Source of the DNA: Balanoglossus misakiensis
Taxonomy: Eukaryota > Hemichordata
Length of the DNA: 64,000 nucleotides
NCBI GenBank assembly: GCA_040954595.2
Contig: CM082590.2
Coordinates: 11,036,001 to 11,100,000 of the forward strand
Direction: 5' to 3'
Shown: piece by piece, positions 40,668 to 54,085 of the stretch
How the letters are laid out: each line of letters opens with the position of its first letter
Numbering within the stretch: position 1 is the stretch's first letter
The notes under the pieces: generated by a model
Told to the model about the DNA's origin: nothing
The model's input: the letters and a program-made list of their open reading frames with translations, nothing else
The model's database searches: none
Program-made: the position numbers and the translations under genes

Positions 40668-42119
40668 CTGCCTATGCTGAGTTTTCGTTTGATGTACTCA
40701 ATGTGTTTTGACGCTCTCTTTCCTCTGTTCTGATTGGTCGATTGTTTGGTGACGTCACAAGATGGCGACAGTGGCGGACAGTCGATCGACACGGTATCCC
40801 TTTCTATCTTGCAACAATTTACGTCAGACAACGGAGTATCGCTTTCTGTGTGTAAAACCATAACCAATTTAATAAATATATTTCAAAAACATGTATTTAA
40901 TATATGGCTGACAGGGACTACAACTGATTGAAAGCCAGAACCACGAAGCGCGGCGGCGTCCACCTTGATTGGCCGTGAAGTTCTTCAATCTTGCATCATG
41001 ATTGTTCCAATCTATGTTTTGAACAGAAAGCTTACTAAGAAAACATCGTAAATCGCGAATCTTCATTCACACAAAATTATGTGAACCATTTCCCTTTGCG
41101 TCACAGGTGAATATAAGTCAGTCCGTTCGAAGTAGCTAGAGCAACCGCCTGACTTGTGTATCGTTTATTAGTTTCTGTTTGTTGTTGGTTCTCACAAATT
41201 TAGCCAAGTTGCTTTAACCTTTTGATCGGCGCTAGAAGGACCACGATATAAAATCACGACGCACTATTCTTGACGCACTTAATTATGGGAGGAGGCGGGG
41301 CGCTACACATGGCTGCTCGTGTTACAACATTTGACTATACTGTGTTTTTATCTGTTCGTTCTGCTGTTAAGCTCTTTAGTATGTGACTGTCTGTGTTTAC
41401 GAAGAACGTAACTATTGTGTCACTAAACAGAAGATTATAGGCACTTGCATGACCCCGGCACGACCTTATATATCGGCATTTATGTCGTGTTTCATCGTGA
41501 CGTTTTTATATTTTCTTCCTTTGATATAAGAAACCGAGCAAAGTTTTGTTGTGGTGCGCACACTTATCAAAATTATTGGGGATGAAAAATTGCGTGTAAG
41601 TCCGTTAACCATTTGTCAACAATAACAAGTCATTATACAGGCCAAGCAGAATAAGCAGAATACTTTTGTATTGTGAATGTAAATTTAAAGAAACGCTTGG
41701 TTTAGTTTTAAAATTGGCGAAACTAAGCCTAAGGGTTGAACTTTTACCCTAGTTAAAGACTGTGCACAATAACTTTCTATAAATAATACATTCTTGCTTT
41801 GTTGGAATGTATTCTTTCTAAACTTCTGCTTCGAAGTCTAAGTCTGTGCCAACGTCCATTAGAATTAATACTAGTAACCGGAGCAAGTAAACAGTCGTTG
41901 GAAGTCCTTACATCGCCTCTCAGTGTTCAACCACTCTTTGTAAAGTGGAAAACACGCAAAGTTGAAGTCGCACATATTCTTTGACTGCGAGTATCAGCTA
42001 CAACCGCTTATATCTTTGCGCTTGTACAGAAACGTTCGAAACTAACCTTGGTTTAAACTTTCTGTTGTCGTCGAACTCATTTCTGAAACTTCCTCCTCGA
42101 GTCGAGTGCCAAGCGCCAT
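40668..42119 (-). CDS. Two exons, probable alternative N-terminus of Nox5
   Basis: Exon 42047-42119 (ATG at 42119; MALGTRLEEEVSEM...) ends at CAAG|GTTAGT in phase 1. Exon 40668-40845 begins after TTTTACACACAG, accepts phase 1 and ends at GGCAG|GTACGT in phase 2. That is exactly the phase needed by Nox5 coding exon 2 at 37738, as is also true of the short first exon at 40135. Spliced this way the product would be 904 aa. The encoded segment is hydrophilic and ends KRKLSIG, close in style to RRTLSVFG of the short form: a basic, Ser-containing stretch just before the first EF-hand. Seen: ORF, phases and splice sites. Inferred: that these exons belong to Nox5 and not to an unrelated minus-strand gene. 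Confidence 0.5.
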
Positions 42120-43527
42120 GTTGTCGCGATGAACTTCAAGGAACACTGCCCGCTCGGAGAGATTTAGTGGTCATTTCAATCGTGCGCATGTGCGCTCGTT
42201 TCTGTCAGGAACACGCGTATTTCATGTCACGCTATGCTGAGGGCACCTCCCACTAGTTGATTTAATAAGAATCGTATCGAGAACGGAATTTGAAGTGGGG
42301 GTAGAGACAATATGATTGTTGTCGACTGCTTTTTTGTGTTCTTGGGGGAGGTCACTCGCATGGAACGTTATTTAAAATCTCTGTTTATTATAATTCAACA
42401 CTCACTGAGGCTTCAAACTCTTTCATCTTCCCTACGCGGGAGAGGAGAGCTGTATTGATAAGGGAAATGATATAAATCGACAAAATCTCAGTTTAAATCA
42501 GGAACATTCGGATTTGTAGATGGAATGCAGGGGGGGCTAGAGTTTGAATAATGGTGTAACTGCAGGCAAATAGGAATGCAATACATCCAGAATGGACAGA
42601 GAAGTATCTTCAATTATCTGATTTAATAGCTCTATATATTCTTAATGTTTACACCGCCTGTTAAACTAAACAAAACATATGACGCAAGCGTTATATGCCC
42701 ACGTACTTGAGTGACGTCATGGACGATTTAGGAACACAGAAGTTGTGTTTCTGTTCAGATCAGGTCGAATATTTGTAGAACCATGTGACTGACTGACTGG
42801 CTGTCTATGTTTCTGTCTGTGTATTAAAATGAAAAACTCCGCGATAATTTCCATGGTTACGGATAGCCCAGAAACCAGGGGATACCGAGTGTGATTTGGA
42901 AATTGTACCAAAGATAGAAATCATCTCTCTAGTGAAAATTTTGGCAGCAGCTGCGCACGCGCGGAAGATAGTATGATAGGCTTTTCATCACAATATGTAC
43001 AAATGTCGACGAAGTTTTGACGATTGTGTGCGCGCCAGCTGAAATCAGATAAACGCGGACAGCGTAGAGGGCACAAAAGACGGAGTTGGCAAGCGATGAA
43101 TTGTATGCGCCGATGCAGATAGCTTTGAATGGAGGACCAACGGAATGGTGACCTTGGGAACGAATCAGGGTCTCTAAGAGAAAAGGCATGTATTGTGTAT
43201 AGTGTTACCTCATGTTAAATAGGTTGGAAACTTTTTTTCGGGGGAAAATCTATGAAATTCAACAAAATTATGAAAAGATATCTGGTTGATAGCCATGCGG
43301 CCGTACTATGCGCAGTACTTGTTACATATGTGAATTCTTTTTACATTTGATTTGAAGCATGATATAAAATGATATAAATAAAGAATGGAAGCATGATATG
43401 GAATGTTATTTCAGAAAACTACAACATACATAGTAGTAAAAGTTTTCTGGGGAAATTGAGACATTTTGACGAATACAAAATTTACCTTTAAACAAATTCA
43501 AGTAGAAAAATAGTACCAATACCTTAC
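42120..43527. other. Intergenic region, no supported gene
   Basis: The part next to 42119 is richer in CG and may be a promoter. Short ORFs at 42717-42911 and 42929-43189 show no splice support or family likeness. Nothing else is seen. Confidence 0.4.
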
Positions 43528-44386
43528 TTAGATCTTTACATCTACGCCACTTGATCTTGAAGAAGAAAATTCTTGAAAACTGCTGTTAGACATATTCCAC
43601 CTGAGATACCAGAAGGCAACTCCGAAAATCAGTGTAATTGAAATTGAGCTGATCTGCCTTACCTTATCTGAAGTTTCGTTTCCAAGCAACCAGGTGACGT
43701 CACGGGGCGCGCTTTTGTAAAGTTGTGAGATGAGTGATTAGTCTTTTCTTTAATTAGAATTTACCCATGATGCTCTGATTTATGACAGACAACTGAAGTT
43801 GGCATTTGCATCCAACGTTGGTGTTTGTAAGGTCACGTGACAATTGGAGCCCATTGGGTGTTATCACAGAATATTCCAACTCATGCCCCTGGGGAAATTT
43901 CTATACATGATAAACATGCAGCATATTGAACGCAAGTCGCTCTATGTTTGTACTGTCATAAACGACACTGTTAAATCAAAATAACGAGAGAATACTCATT
44001 CGTGTAGTTTTGTTGTTTTGTTGATTGGCAGTTGTAAATTATTATTCTTTTAGCAATGAGATGAATAATCACGACATTCTAGCATTACAACCATTAACAT
44101 TATATTTTTTGGATGAAACGATATTTTCTTTACACACGTGTTCGATGGATTATATACTTTAAAATGATAATTGCCTACACACGCCAAAATCTGAAACCTC
44201 GACATGTTCTTAAAGAGCTGTTAAACTTACTTGTTTGAGAAGTGTTTCTCCAGTTTTCCCACTATCGTCTTGATTTTGACTATTCTCTGTCGATTTGTTA
44301 TTCAAATCTGACGAAGCCTCCCGCACCTTCTCGGAAACTGAAGAAGGCAGCAACTTTTGACTATACCAGTGTATTACTGTCGACAT
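43528..44386 (-). CDS. Small predicted single-pass membrane protein, family unknown
   Basis: Exon 44231-44386 opens with ATG and encodes 52 residues (MSTVIHWYSQKLLPSS..., then a polar Asn/Ser/Glu-rich stretch), ending at AAACAA|GTAAGT in phase 0. Exon 43528-43653, read after a GGCAG acceptor in phase 0, encodes a hydrophobic segment (SISITLIFGVAFWYLRW) and a Ser-rich tail to a TAA, for about 93 aa in total. The layout is polar N-terminus, one membrane helix, short tail. The acceptor has a weak pyrimidine tract, and a competing CTTCAG 14 bases upstream would be out of phase, so the join is uncertain. It lies head-to-head with the EGF gene, 547 bp between start codons. I recognise no family. 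Confidence 0.4.
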
Positions 44387-44933
44387 CAGTTGTGTTGACA
44401 GACAAATCGTGATGCACGATATACTGTTATTGTTTTAATGTTTATCTTTCCATAGAAACTTAAGCTGCAGCAGCTGTTTACAGATCGGACAGTTTGTGAT
44501 AAAAAAGTTGAAGTTCTTTGCAATACTGTGCCCTCTACGTGGAATGTGTAAGCGCAGAAATGAAACAAAACGTAGTTTGACGTCACATTTGAGTTGTAAA
44601 AGAAAGCAAAAATATGTCAAGAGAATGGAATGTTAAATATCCCAAGTTTTGTAAAGACATATCATAATTTTGAATTTCTTTTTAAAACATCCACATAGCG
44701 TTTTGAACCGATGTTATGGAATACAAAATAAACAACGATAGCTTGCCAAAAATTCTCAAAACGTTCGAGTTTGTTATGAAAATAGAAAATGTCGATTATG
44801 AGAAAAGAAGTTACCACAGTTTTACACAGCCTAGCCCATAATCGTTGGCGTTGGCGATATATTCGAACTTGTGGGTTTTTGGTTTCATCTGTCGCTTCTG
44901 GTCGGGCAAGTGAAGCATCCGTACAGCACCACC
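44387..44933. promoter_or_regulatory. Shared upstream region of two divergent genes
   Basis: This is a 547-bp gap between the start codon of the small membrane-protein gene (-) and that of the EGF gene (+). It must hold both 5' UTRs and could act as a bidirectional promoter. A CRE-like TTTGACGTCACATT lies near 44577. No clear TATA boxes were assigned. Confidence 0.35.
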
Positions 44934-47900
44934 ATGTTGTGGTGTTCCACAGTCGTGGCCTTGTTCGCCATTTTGCTTAGTTTCTCGTCTGCTTGGCAAG
45001 AAGATCTTGAAGAAGGAATGTGTGTCTTTGACGAGAAGTGAGTAGCTATACCCTTCCCTCGACACGTCTTCCTTACAAAGTGTTTCACTGGCAAGACACA
45101 TGTATCGTGGAGATTCTGTCTGAATCGAATCGACGTCGATAGCCGTACGGATTGGCCAAATTCGTTGTTGCCGTAAGAATACTTCCAAGAATTCACAGTT
45201 GTTTTTTTGCTGTTCCCCTTTCCAGGAGTTTTGTGACCACAACAGGTGAAGTGACTGAGTTCCAATGGGAAGAATATGAAGTTCCTTGTGGATACTTGGA
45301 TAATGATTTGTGTTTCAGATACAGGTAATTCCCTTTTTCTCGTCTATTTCTGGGAATCTTTCTAGCGATTGCATCTTCAATATCTTCGCTATATTTCTCT
45401 TCCATGTGTCTTGTGAAGTTCTGCGATTTCTTTCTGAAGTTTGTTGATGAGTTATTTAAAGTTGTTTGACTATTCCTAACTCTTCACTTTCATGACAGAC
45501 CCGTCTATGTCGTCACAACCGGCGATGTGCTGAAGACAGAAACTCAAGAAGTCATGCAGTGTTGCCATGGATACATAGAGGAAGATGGAGAATGCAAACG
45601 TAATATCACTATTCATTAAGTGTTTGTCATACCAGATACACCCTTTTTATAAGTCTAGCACCCTCATGCAGCCATCTTGAATTTGAACTCGAGGCCAATC
45701 GGTAAAGTTGACCAATCGCATGAAGGGGAATTTTCTGTCCTTTCAAATATGGTTTTCTTTGCGTTTGCTTATCGGATGTTGTGGCAGCCACTGCAGACTT
45801 CACTTTAGAAATTCTTACTTACTTTTTGACAGCTGTTTGTGATTTTACCTGTCATAATGGAGGAAAGTGTAGCGCCCCCAATTACTGTTCCTGCCCGCCC
45901 GGATGGACTGGAATTACCTGTAACCAAGGTAACTATTTCATTTACAGCTTTCAACGAATCATTAACATTTTATTTTAAGTAAAAGATAACAGTTTCACAC
46001 ATAATTTACATCCACGGAGTACACGCCTTTTGTTTTTGCCTTTTAACTTTATATGTCTAGATTTGTAAAATTTTGCTTGTCCATTATTTATTTTAGTTTG
46101 TCCAGAGGGGAAATATGGCGTCCACTGCCAAGAAGTCTGTGCATGTCAACATGGTACCTGCGATAGAGAACACGGGATATGCACATGTGACAACGGTTAC
46201 CAAGGTATCAGCTGCAGTGATACGTGTGATGTGGGTTTCTATGGTAACAAGTGTCAAAGCAGATGCGAGTGTCACAACAGAGCAGCTTGCAATAACGTTG
46301 ACGGCACTTGCGATTGTCTGCCTGGTTTCCGTGGTGATAAGTGTGACAGAGTATGCCCGATTGGTTTCTATGGTTATAGATGTATCATAACATGCCAGTG
46401 CCGTAATGGCGGTTACTGTCATCCAAGCGATGGATCATGCGCATGCCCACCAGGCTACAGAGGAAGTGTCTGCCAAAGCAAGTGCCCAGTGGGTTTCTAT
46501 GGCAATGGCTGCGCTGATAGATGTTTGTGCGAGAACGGAGCTGTCTGCGATCATGTCACAGGAGAGTGCACATGCGCGCCAGGATTCAGAGGTGAAAACT
46601 GCCAGTTCAAATGCTCACGTGACACATATGGTGTTAACTGTGAAAGCGAGTGTGATTGTCTTCATGGTGCTTGTCATCACGTGACTGGGGTCTGTGATTG
46701 TAGTGCCGGATGGATGGGGCAAGACTGTGCAGAAACCTGTTCCAGTGGGTTTTATGGGAAAAACTGCCGAGAGCCTTGTCATTGCCAGAACAGGGCCAAC
46801 TGTGATCCAGTCACAGGGGGCTGTTCCTGTACGCCTGGGTGGAAAGGACAATTCTGCAGTGAGCCCTGCGAAAGTGGTTTCTATGGTGGCCAATGTGCGC
46901 TAGTCTGTGGGTGTAAGAATGGCGCTCAGTGTGACCATATTAGTGGTGACTGTGTCTGTCGAGAAGGTTTCACCGGACTCCTCTGTGATGAGCTCTGTCC
47001 AAGTGGTTTCTATGGTCAGGACTGTGTGTTGGAATGTCAGTGTCGAAATGGTGCAACGTGTGATTCCATTGGGACCTGTTACTGCTCTCCCGGATGGACT
47101 GACTACCTGTGTGCTTTTCCCTGTCCCACGGGAAAGTATGGAGATGACTGTGCAGAAGATTGTGAGTGCCAGAACGACGCTCGGTGTAATAATGTGGATG
47201 GTTCGTGCTCCTGTAAGCCCGGCTGGAAAGGTTTAACATGCAGTGATCCTTGTGAAACAGGGTTCTATGGTTTGGACTGTGTACAACGCTGCACATGCCG
47301 TAATGGTGGCGTTTGTCATCATATTACAGGAAAGTGCACGTGTACGACTGGGTGGCAGGGATTAAGTTGTGAGCTTCCTTGCATTGGTGGGTACTACGGC
47401 ATAGAGTGTGCACAGCCATGTTTGTGTCAGAACGGGGCTACATGCGATAACATAGATGGTTCTTGTACATGCTCTGCTGGGTGGACGGGAACCACGTGTG
47501 ACCAACCCTGTGAAGATGGCAAGTATGGACCTAATTGTGAGAGGGATTGTGACTGTCAAAATGGCGGCGTCTGTCATCATGTGGATGGGTCATGCTCATG
47601 CGCAGCAGGCTGGGAAGGAAGTGATTGTTCTCAGAAGTGTCAGTTTGGTTACTTTGGACTCCACTGTGAGCGTCTCTGTGAATGTCAGAATGCAGTGAAG
47701 TGTCACCACAAAACCGGCGACTGTATCTGTCTTGCTGGATGGCGAGGTGAGAAGTGTGACCAACCGTGTCCACAGGGATTCTGGGGTCGTGACTGTGCCA
47801 ACCGCTGTGAGTGTCTGAATAGTGCTCATTGTGATACGGTAGATGGTACATGTGTTTGTGCTGCTGGTTGGAGAACCCTGTGTGTTGACATGTGCCCAGA

Positions 47901-50900
47901 GGGGACTTATGGATTGGGTTGTCTTGGAGTCTGTCTGTGCCAGAATGGTGCTGAATGCAGTCGATTTGATGGTTCCTGTACGTGTACTGCTGGCTGGAGA
48001 GGTGTGTACTGTACCCACCCTTGTCCACAAGGATGGTGGGGACCCGGTTGCAGAGAGCCGTGCCAGTGTGAAAATGAAGCAGAATGTGACAGGTAATTGC
48101 TCTTGAAAAAGCATAATTGAATTGTCTTGTTTCAAAATAAAAACAAGAAGGAGAACAAAATTGATTCATACACATACAATACTGAAAACTGATCCCAATA
48201 TTAATGTTTTTTTTTATACAGAGTTGATGGTACATGTAGATGTGCCCCTGGTTACCAAGGAGATCGTTGCCAAGACCCCTGCGCTGAGGGCACGTATGGA
48301 GTGAATTGCAACGGGCGTTGCCTATGCCAAAATGGAGGGGAGTGTTCTCCAATTGATGGAAGTTGTTCTTGCCAACCTGGCTATTTTGGCCTTCACTGCA
48401 CTTACCTCTGCCAACCTGGTTTTTATGGTCCAGATTGCCGTTCACCCTGCAGCTGCCAGAATGGTGCTCCTTGTTCCCCAGAAGATGGTATTTGTTCTTG
48501 TACAGCTGGTGCGTATTAAAATCAGATTAAAACGTATCAAATTGAGATTTATTATTGAGAGTATATATTTTCAATGTATATACACTGATTTCGATTTATT
48601 TTCTCATTCAGGTTGGCATGGTGAAATCTGTGATGTTCCATGTCCACAAGGAAGATATGGACCCGGTTGTATACATGCCTGTTCATGCCAAAATTCTGGA
48701 ACATGTGATATTTTCCACGGCATTTGTGATTGTTCCCCGGGTTGGTCAGGACCTGCCTGTGAAACCCAGTGTCCACCAGACAAATATGGTAAGAATTGCC
48801 AACATACTTGTGATTGTGGTAGTGGGGCTAAAATTCCATGTTCTCCTATTGATGGTACTTGTGAATGTTCAGCTGGGTGGACAGGACCAAAGTGTGACGT
48901 GGAGTGCCAACCAGACAGATATGGAGAAGACTGCAAGCATATTTGCTCGTGTAAGAACGGTGCGGCGTGCGACAGGTTTGATGGAATGTGCACGTGCACT
49001 CCTGGTTGGCATGGTGAGTACTGTCACGTGCCATGCGATCCACAGAGCTGGGGCGCTCATTGCAGGGAGCCCTGCTTATGTAGAAACGGTGCGCTTTGCT
49101 CGGCTGTGGATGGAAGCTGTACGTGCCATGCAGGTTGGACTGGTCCGTTCTGTGATGAAGAGTGTCCGAGGAGAGCATATGGCTTGAATTGCGAGGAAAC
49201 GTGTACATGTGAGAATGGTGGTACATGTGAGCCTGTAACTGGCAGATGTGTATGTCCAAGTGGTTTCACGGGTCAAATCTGTCAAGATTCTTGTCCAGAG
49301 GGATATTTTGGAGAGGACTGTGCTACGCCATGTATCTGTGAAAATGGTGGTATTTGTGACCAAGTCACTGGTGAATGTTTTTGTCCTCCCGGGTTTTCAA
49401 ACCTTAAGTGTGACCCATGCCAGGAGAACTTCTACGGGGATTGCACTACACCTTGTCTGTGCAAAAATGACGCTGTATGCAACCCAGTTGACGGTAGCTG
49501 TTCATGCAGGCCAGGATACATGGGCGAGTTCTGCGAGACTGAATGTCCTGATGATATGTTTGGTATCAACTGCGAAGGACATTGTCAATGTCAAAATCAG
49601 GCAGTTTGCTTACCAGTGGATGGGGCGTGCAAATGCAGAGCTGGTTGGTCAGGGCCGTTGTGTGAATACCGGTGTAATGAAGGGTTTTATGGCCAAAACT
49701 GCCAGAGTGTGTGCTCGTGTGTACATGGGGTTTGTGATCCAGTTGATGGTTTCTGTATGTGTGATAATGGATACATGGGTCAGACATGTGAAACAGAATG
49801 TCCTAGTGGACTGTATGGTTCAAACTGTGAGAAAAGATGCAGGTGTGGCAATGGAGCTGCATGTAATCCATCAGATGGTAGTTGTGTCTGTGGTGTCTGC
49901 TTCACTGGTCCGGAATGCAGAGAATCTTGTCAAGATGGTTACTATGGTGAGAACTGTGAAAACACCTGTCTTTGTGAAAATGGCGCGGTGTGTTCTTGTA
50001 AAGATGGTTCTTGTGAATGTGGTCCTGGGTGGAGGGGTAGATACTGCAGTGAACCCTGTCCTGAAGGGTTCTATGGTGCTGGATGTAGAGAAAGGTGTTC
50101 ATGTGCACACGCGTCTGAGTGTTTAACTACTGATGGCTCTTGCGTTTGTGTAGCTGGATGGACAGGATCGCTCTGTGATATTCCATGTAGTGATGACACT
50201 TATGGTCTTAGATGTGCTGAAGCTTGCAACTGCCGCAATCAGGCAACGTGTTCCCACATAGATGGCACCTGTACATGTGCACCTGGTTACACAGGTGTAC
50301 ACTGTGAACAGACATGTGTGAATTCCTATGGGTTAAACTGTGAACGACCTTGTAGGTGCGAAAATGACGCTGAATGCGATCCTGTAGATGGAACGTGCAT
50401 CTGTTCAGCTGGTTGGAGTGGTGTCGTCTGTGATGTTCCTTGTACACCTGGCACATGGGGTCCAGGGTGTCTCAAGCAATGCCAATGCAATAATGGAGGC
50501 ACTTGTAACTCAGTTACTGGTCGATGCAACTGTCCACCTGGTTTTACTGGGGTCAGTTGCGATGACAATTGTCCGCATGACACTTATGGTCTTAATTGCG
50601 CTGAGCAATGCAATTGTCGAAATGGTGGCATCTGCTCGCCGGTGGATGGAAGCTGCGATTGTCCGGGATATACAGGGACATTCTGTGAGAATGTTTGTCA
50701 GAACACTTATGGAGAAGATTGCGAACACGAGTGTGAGTGTAGGAATGGTGCTGCTTGTGACCCGGTTGATGGCACCTGCTCTTGTTTGTCGGGTTGGACT
50801 GGCCAGTTTTGTGATCAAAGCTGTGGACCAGGTCAGTGGGGGCCAAACTGTGCCTATATCTGTGATTGTGGCGTGGGAACGTGCGATCCTGAAACAGGGA

Positions 50901-53817
50901 CATGTATTTGTCCTCCGGGGTTCACAGGATTGCAATGCAGTGAGCCTTGTCCTAGTGGCAGATATGGCATTGACTGCAGTGGAATTTGCCAGTGTCAGAA
51001 TGGAGCACAGTGCAACATAGAAGACGGTTCCTGTGACTGTACTGCGGGTTGGAGGGGTCGATATTGCGATGCACATTGCCCTGATGGGTTTTGGGGTGCA
51101 GGATGTACAAATTTGTGCGACTGCCAATATGGAGTGCTTTGTGACACAGTGAGTGGTATGTGTGAATGCTCATGCCAAAATGGCGGATTCTGTAACACAG
51201 ATGGAAGTTGTGTGTGCACACCGGGTTGGAGGGGTCCATACTGTGATATACCTTGTCCTGAAGGTTACTGGGGACATGGGTGTGCCAATTTATGCGCATG
51301 TTCCTCAGACAGAATTTGTGACATGGTAACCGGCAGTTGTGTGTGTCCTTGTCAAAATGGCGGAGTGTGCGATGCAGACGGAACTTGTGAGTGTACATCA
51401 GGATGGAGAGGTCGACACTGTGATGCACCATGTCCTGATGGATTCTGGGGACCTGGATGTACATATAAGTGCAACTGCCCTGATTTTATGACATGCAATG
51501 CTGTTTCTGGAAGATGCATCTGTCCAATAGGAACGAGTGGACGAGACTGCCAACCTTGCCACCAGGGGCGTTATGGGCCAGACTGCCAATACAGCTGCCA
51601 GTGTCAAAACAATGCCTTCTGCAATCCCGTTGATGGTTTTTGTGAGTGCACTCCAGGGTGGGGAGGTCAATACTGTGATGAGGTTTGCCCTGATGGATTA
51701 TGGGGAGCTGGGTGTGCAAGTGTGTGCACATGCGATGATGGCGGATCATGTGACGTTGTAACTGGAATATGTGGTTGCCCGTGCCAAAATGGCGGAATTT
51801 GCGATTTGGATGGTATCTGTGAGTGTACAGCTGGCTGGAGAGGCCAATATTGTGATTCTCCCTGTCCTGTGGGGTTCTGGGGACCTGGCTGTATTAATCA
51901 TTGCACGTGTGGAACACAAGAGTCTTGTAATGCGGTTACTGGTAGCTGTGATTGTCCCTGTCTGAATGGTGGTGTTTGCAGTGCAGATGGTTCATGTGCG
52001 TGTACCGGTGGTTGGAGGGGTCGATATTGTGATTCGCCTTGTCCTGAGGGATTTTGGGGACCAGGATGTACAAATATATGCACATGTACTGCAGCAGAGA
52101 GTTGTGATATAGTGACTGGCAGATGTGAGTGTCTTTGTGAACATGGTGGTTGCAATGCGCTTGGATCATGTACGTGCACAGCAGGGTGGATGGGCCAATA
52201 TTGTGATAAACCTTGTCCAGAATGGCTTTGGGGCTCAGGGTGTATACATCACTGCAATTGCGAAGGCAGTGATTCCTGTGATAAGGTTACTGGGGAGTGT
52301 GTTGATGTCACGTGCCAAGATGACTGGTATGGACCAAACTGCGAATACAAATGTTTATGCAGGAACAATGCTGTCTGCAGTCCTGTTGATGGTACTTGTG
52401 CATGTCTTGCTGGATGGAGCGGTCGTTACTGCGATCAAGTCTGTGCGTATGGTTATTGGGGAGCCGGTTGTGTGAATCTGTGTTCTTGCTATGGTGGGGA
52501 AAGGTGCGATGTTATCACAGGAAGGTGTGAATGTCTCTGTGAAAATGGAGGACTTTGTTATACAGATGGTTCTTGTGAGTGTACACCAGGATGGACTGGA
52601 CGATACTGTGATGAAGTGTGCCCTCAAGGAGTCTGGGGCATTGAGTGCACAGAATCCTGCAACTGCAGAAATCAAGGACCCTGCTCGCCACAGACAGGTG
52701 AATGCATATGTCCAGCTGGATTCACGGGGACACAATGTGAGGTACCATGTCCAAACAACAAGTATGGCGAGAACTGCATACATGATTGTCTGTGTGGTCG
52801 TGGTGAGGTGTGTGATGCAGTCACTGGGAGATGCAGTTGCCAATCTGGATACCAAGGGCCGAAATGTCAAACACGAAGTAAGTTTTTTTTCGGTTGTTAC
52901 TGATTTCAACACGTTCTGCAGTAGTAGTAATGATATGAGACTTGGAAAACGAAACGATGTAATTTCGCATGTACATTAACAATGCTTCGTGTGGTTTCTA
53001 TAATAGGATGTACTATTTTCCTTTTAGGTTTCAGCGGGCCTTTTCCTTTCCAAGAAGAACAATACGTCTTGGGAAACATTGTCAGATGCTCGTCAGTTTC
53101 GAAGTTATCAGCCGGAAACACCATTATTTATGAGTGTCTGAATTTAAGGTAAGTCAACAAATCGAGGGCTTTGAGCAGTCAACAACCAACGCAAATGTCA
53201 AGGACAAAAAGTTATGAAGGCATTTTCGTCAATGAATATTTATGGGAATTGCTGGTGGTTCACGATGAATTACTTTTCAACACAAGATTATCTGTCTTAA
53301 TGGGCGCACCTGTTGAACAGATGTTAATACTATTACTCAAATCAGCACCATCTCAAACATTGGGATATCTCTTCTATTCATAGGGTTGACAATGGCACTC
53401 ATGTGTTGAGTTTCCCGAACGGAGTCACGTGTAGGAACCGTTGGTATGATCGAGTGCCTTCCATTAACGATGAAGATATCAACTATCGCACAGACACCAA
53501 GGACTTCTGTCGTGAGGTGTTGCAGATGCCAAGACACCTGTACCGTCGGAGGTCATTCAAGGTCAGTCGATAAAAGACAGAAATGATGATTGTAGAGTGT
53601 CGAGTGTCTATATCACCTAAAATGATATGCCACGGTATTGATACTGAAAACTTTCTTTTTTTTTCAATTCCAGGCACATGCATGGTACAAATGCACAGAC
53701 CAGCGAGAAGAACGGATCCAATGGTTAAACATGGCTTGGCAAACAGGCACCGCGTACGATTCAGGGTACATCGAACACCTACGATGCATCCTACCTGATA
53801 CGAATGCCATTAACTGA
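44934..53817 (+). CDS. Giant secreted EMI + multi-EGF protein (MEGF-like)
   Basis: Ten coding exons: 44934-45037, 45226-45324, 45499-45599, 45833-45928, 46097-48092, 48222-48508, 48612-52877, 53028-53148, 53384-53561 and 53674-53817. All are phase-consistent, giving 2463 aa. A signal peptide (LWCSTVVALFAILLSFSSA) is followed by an EMI-like domain to about residue 101, with the CCHGY motif. Roughly fifty EGF/laminin-EGF-like repeats follow to about 2316, mostly of the form CxNGxxCxxxxGxCxCxxGWxGxxC joined by PCPxGxYGxxC. A 148-residue C-terminal module with six cysteines and no family I can name ends the protein. There is no membrane helix or anchor, so it is probably an extracellular matrix or fluid protein. 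The MEGF6/10/11 and SCARF families share EMI plus such repeats; MEGF10/11 have a membrane helix and this does not. About 170 bp of EGF-like sequence sits alone in exon 4. Confidence 0.92.
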
Positions 53818-54079
53818 TTCATCATTCAGTTCTACACGTTTAAATTGGTTTTGCATGAAATTACCACTTTTCTTGTGAAGACAAGATATTGATTGCTTGA
53901 CTTATAATCCTGAGATGACTTTGTCAGATCAAAAGCTTATAATTTGCTCTGTATATTCATTACAGATACATATACCATTTTGTCAACCTGTGATGTCCCC
54001 TTTTAATTATGAGCATGAACGGTTGACTCTTTTCTGCTAATTTTATACTTCACGTTGTTTATAGAAATGTATCATTAGA

Positions 54080-54085
54080 AATAAA
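54080..54085 (+). terminator. Candidate polyadenylation signal of the EGF gene
   Basis: AATAAA lies about 263 bases after the stop codon of the EMI/EGF gene. Confidence 0.55.

Noticed and set aside
40668-42119. An independent gene separate from Nox5
   Set aside because: No stop codon or further exon was found before Nox5, and the phase fits Nox5 exon 2. Not fully excluded, hence the moderate confidence in the feature.
47531-48445. 304-codon minus-strand ORF and other long antisense ORFs through the EGF gene
   Set aside because: They are shadows of cysteine-rich plus-strand coding sequence. They have no plausible start context, domain or splice pattern of their own.
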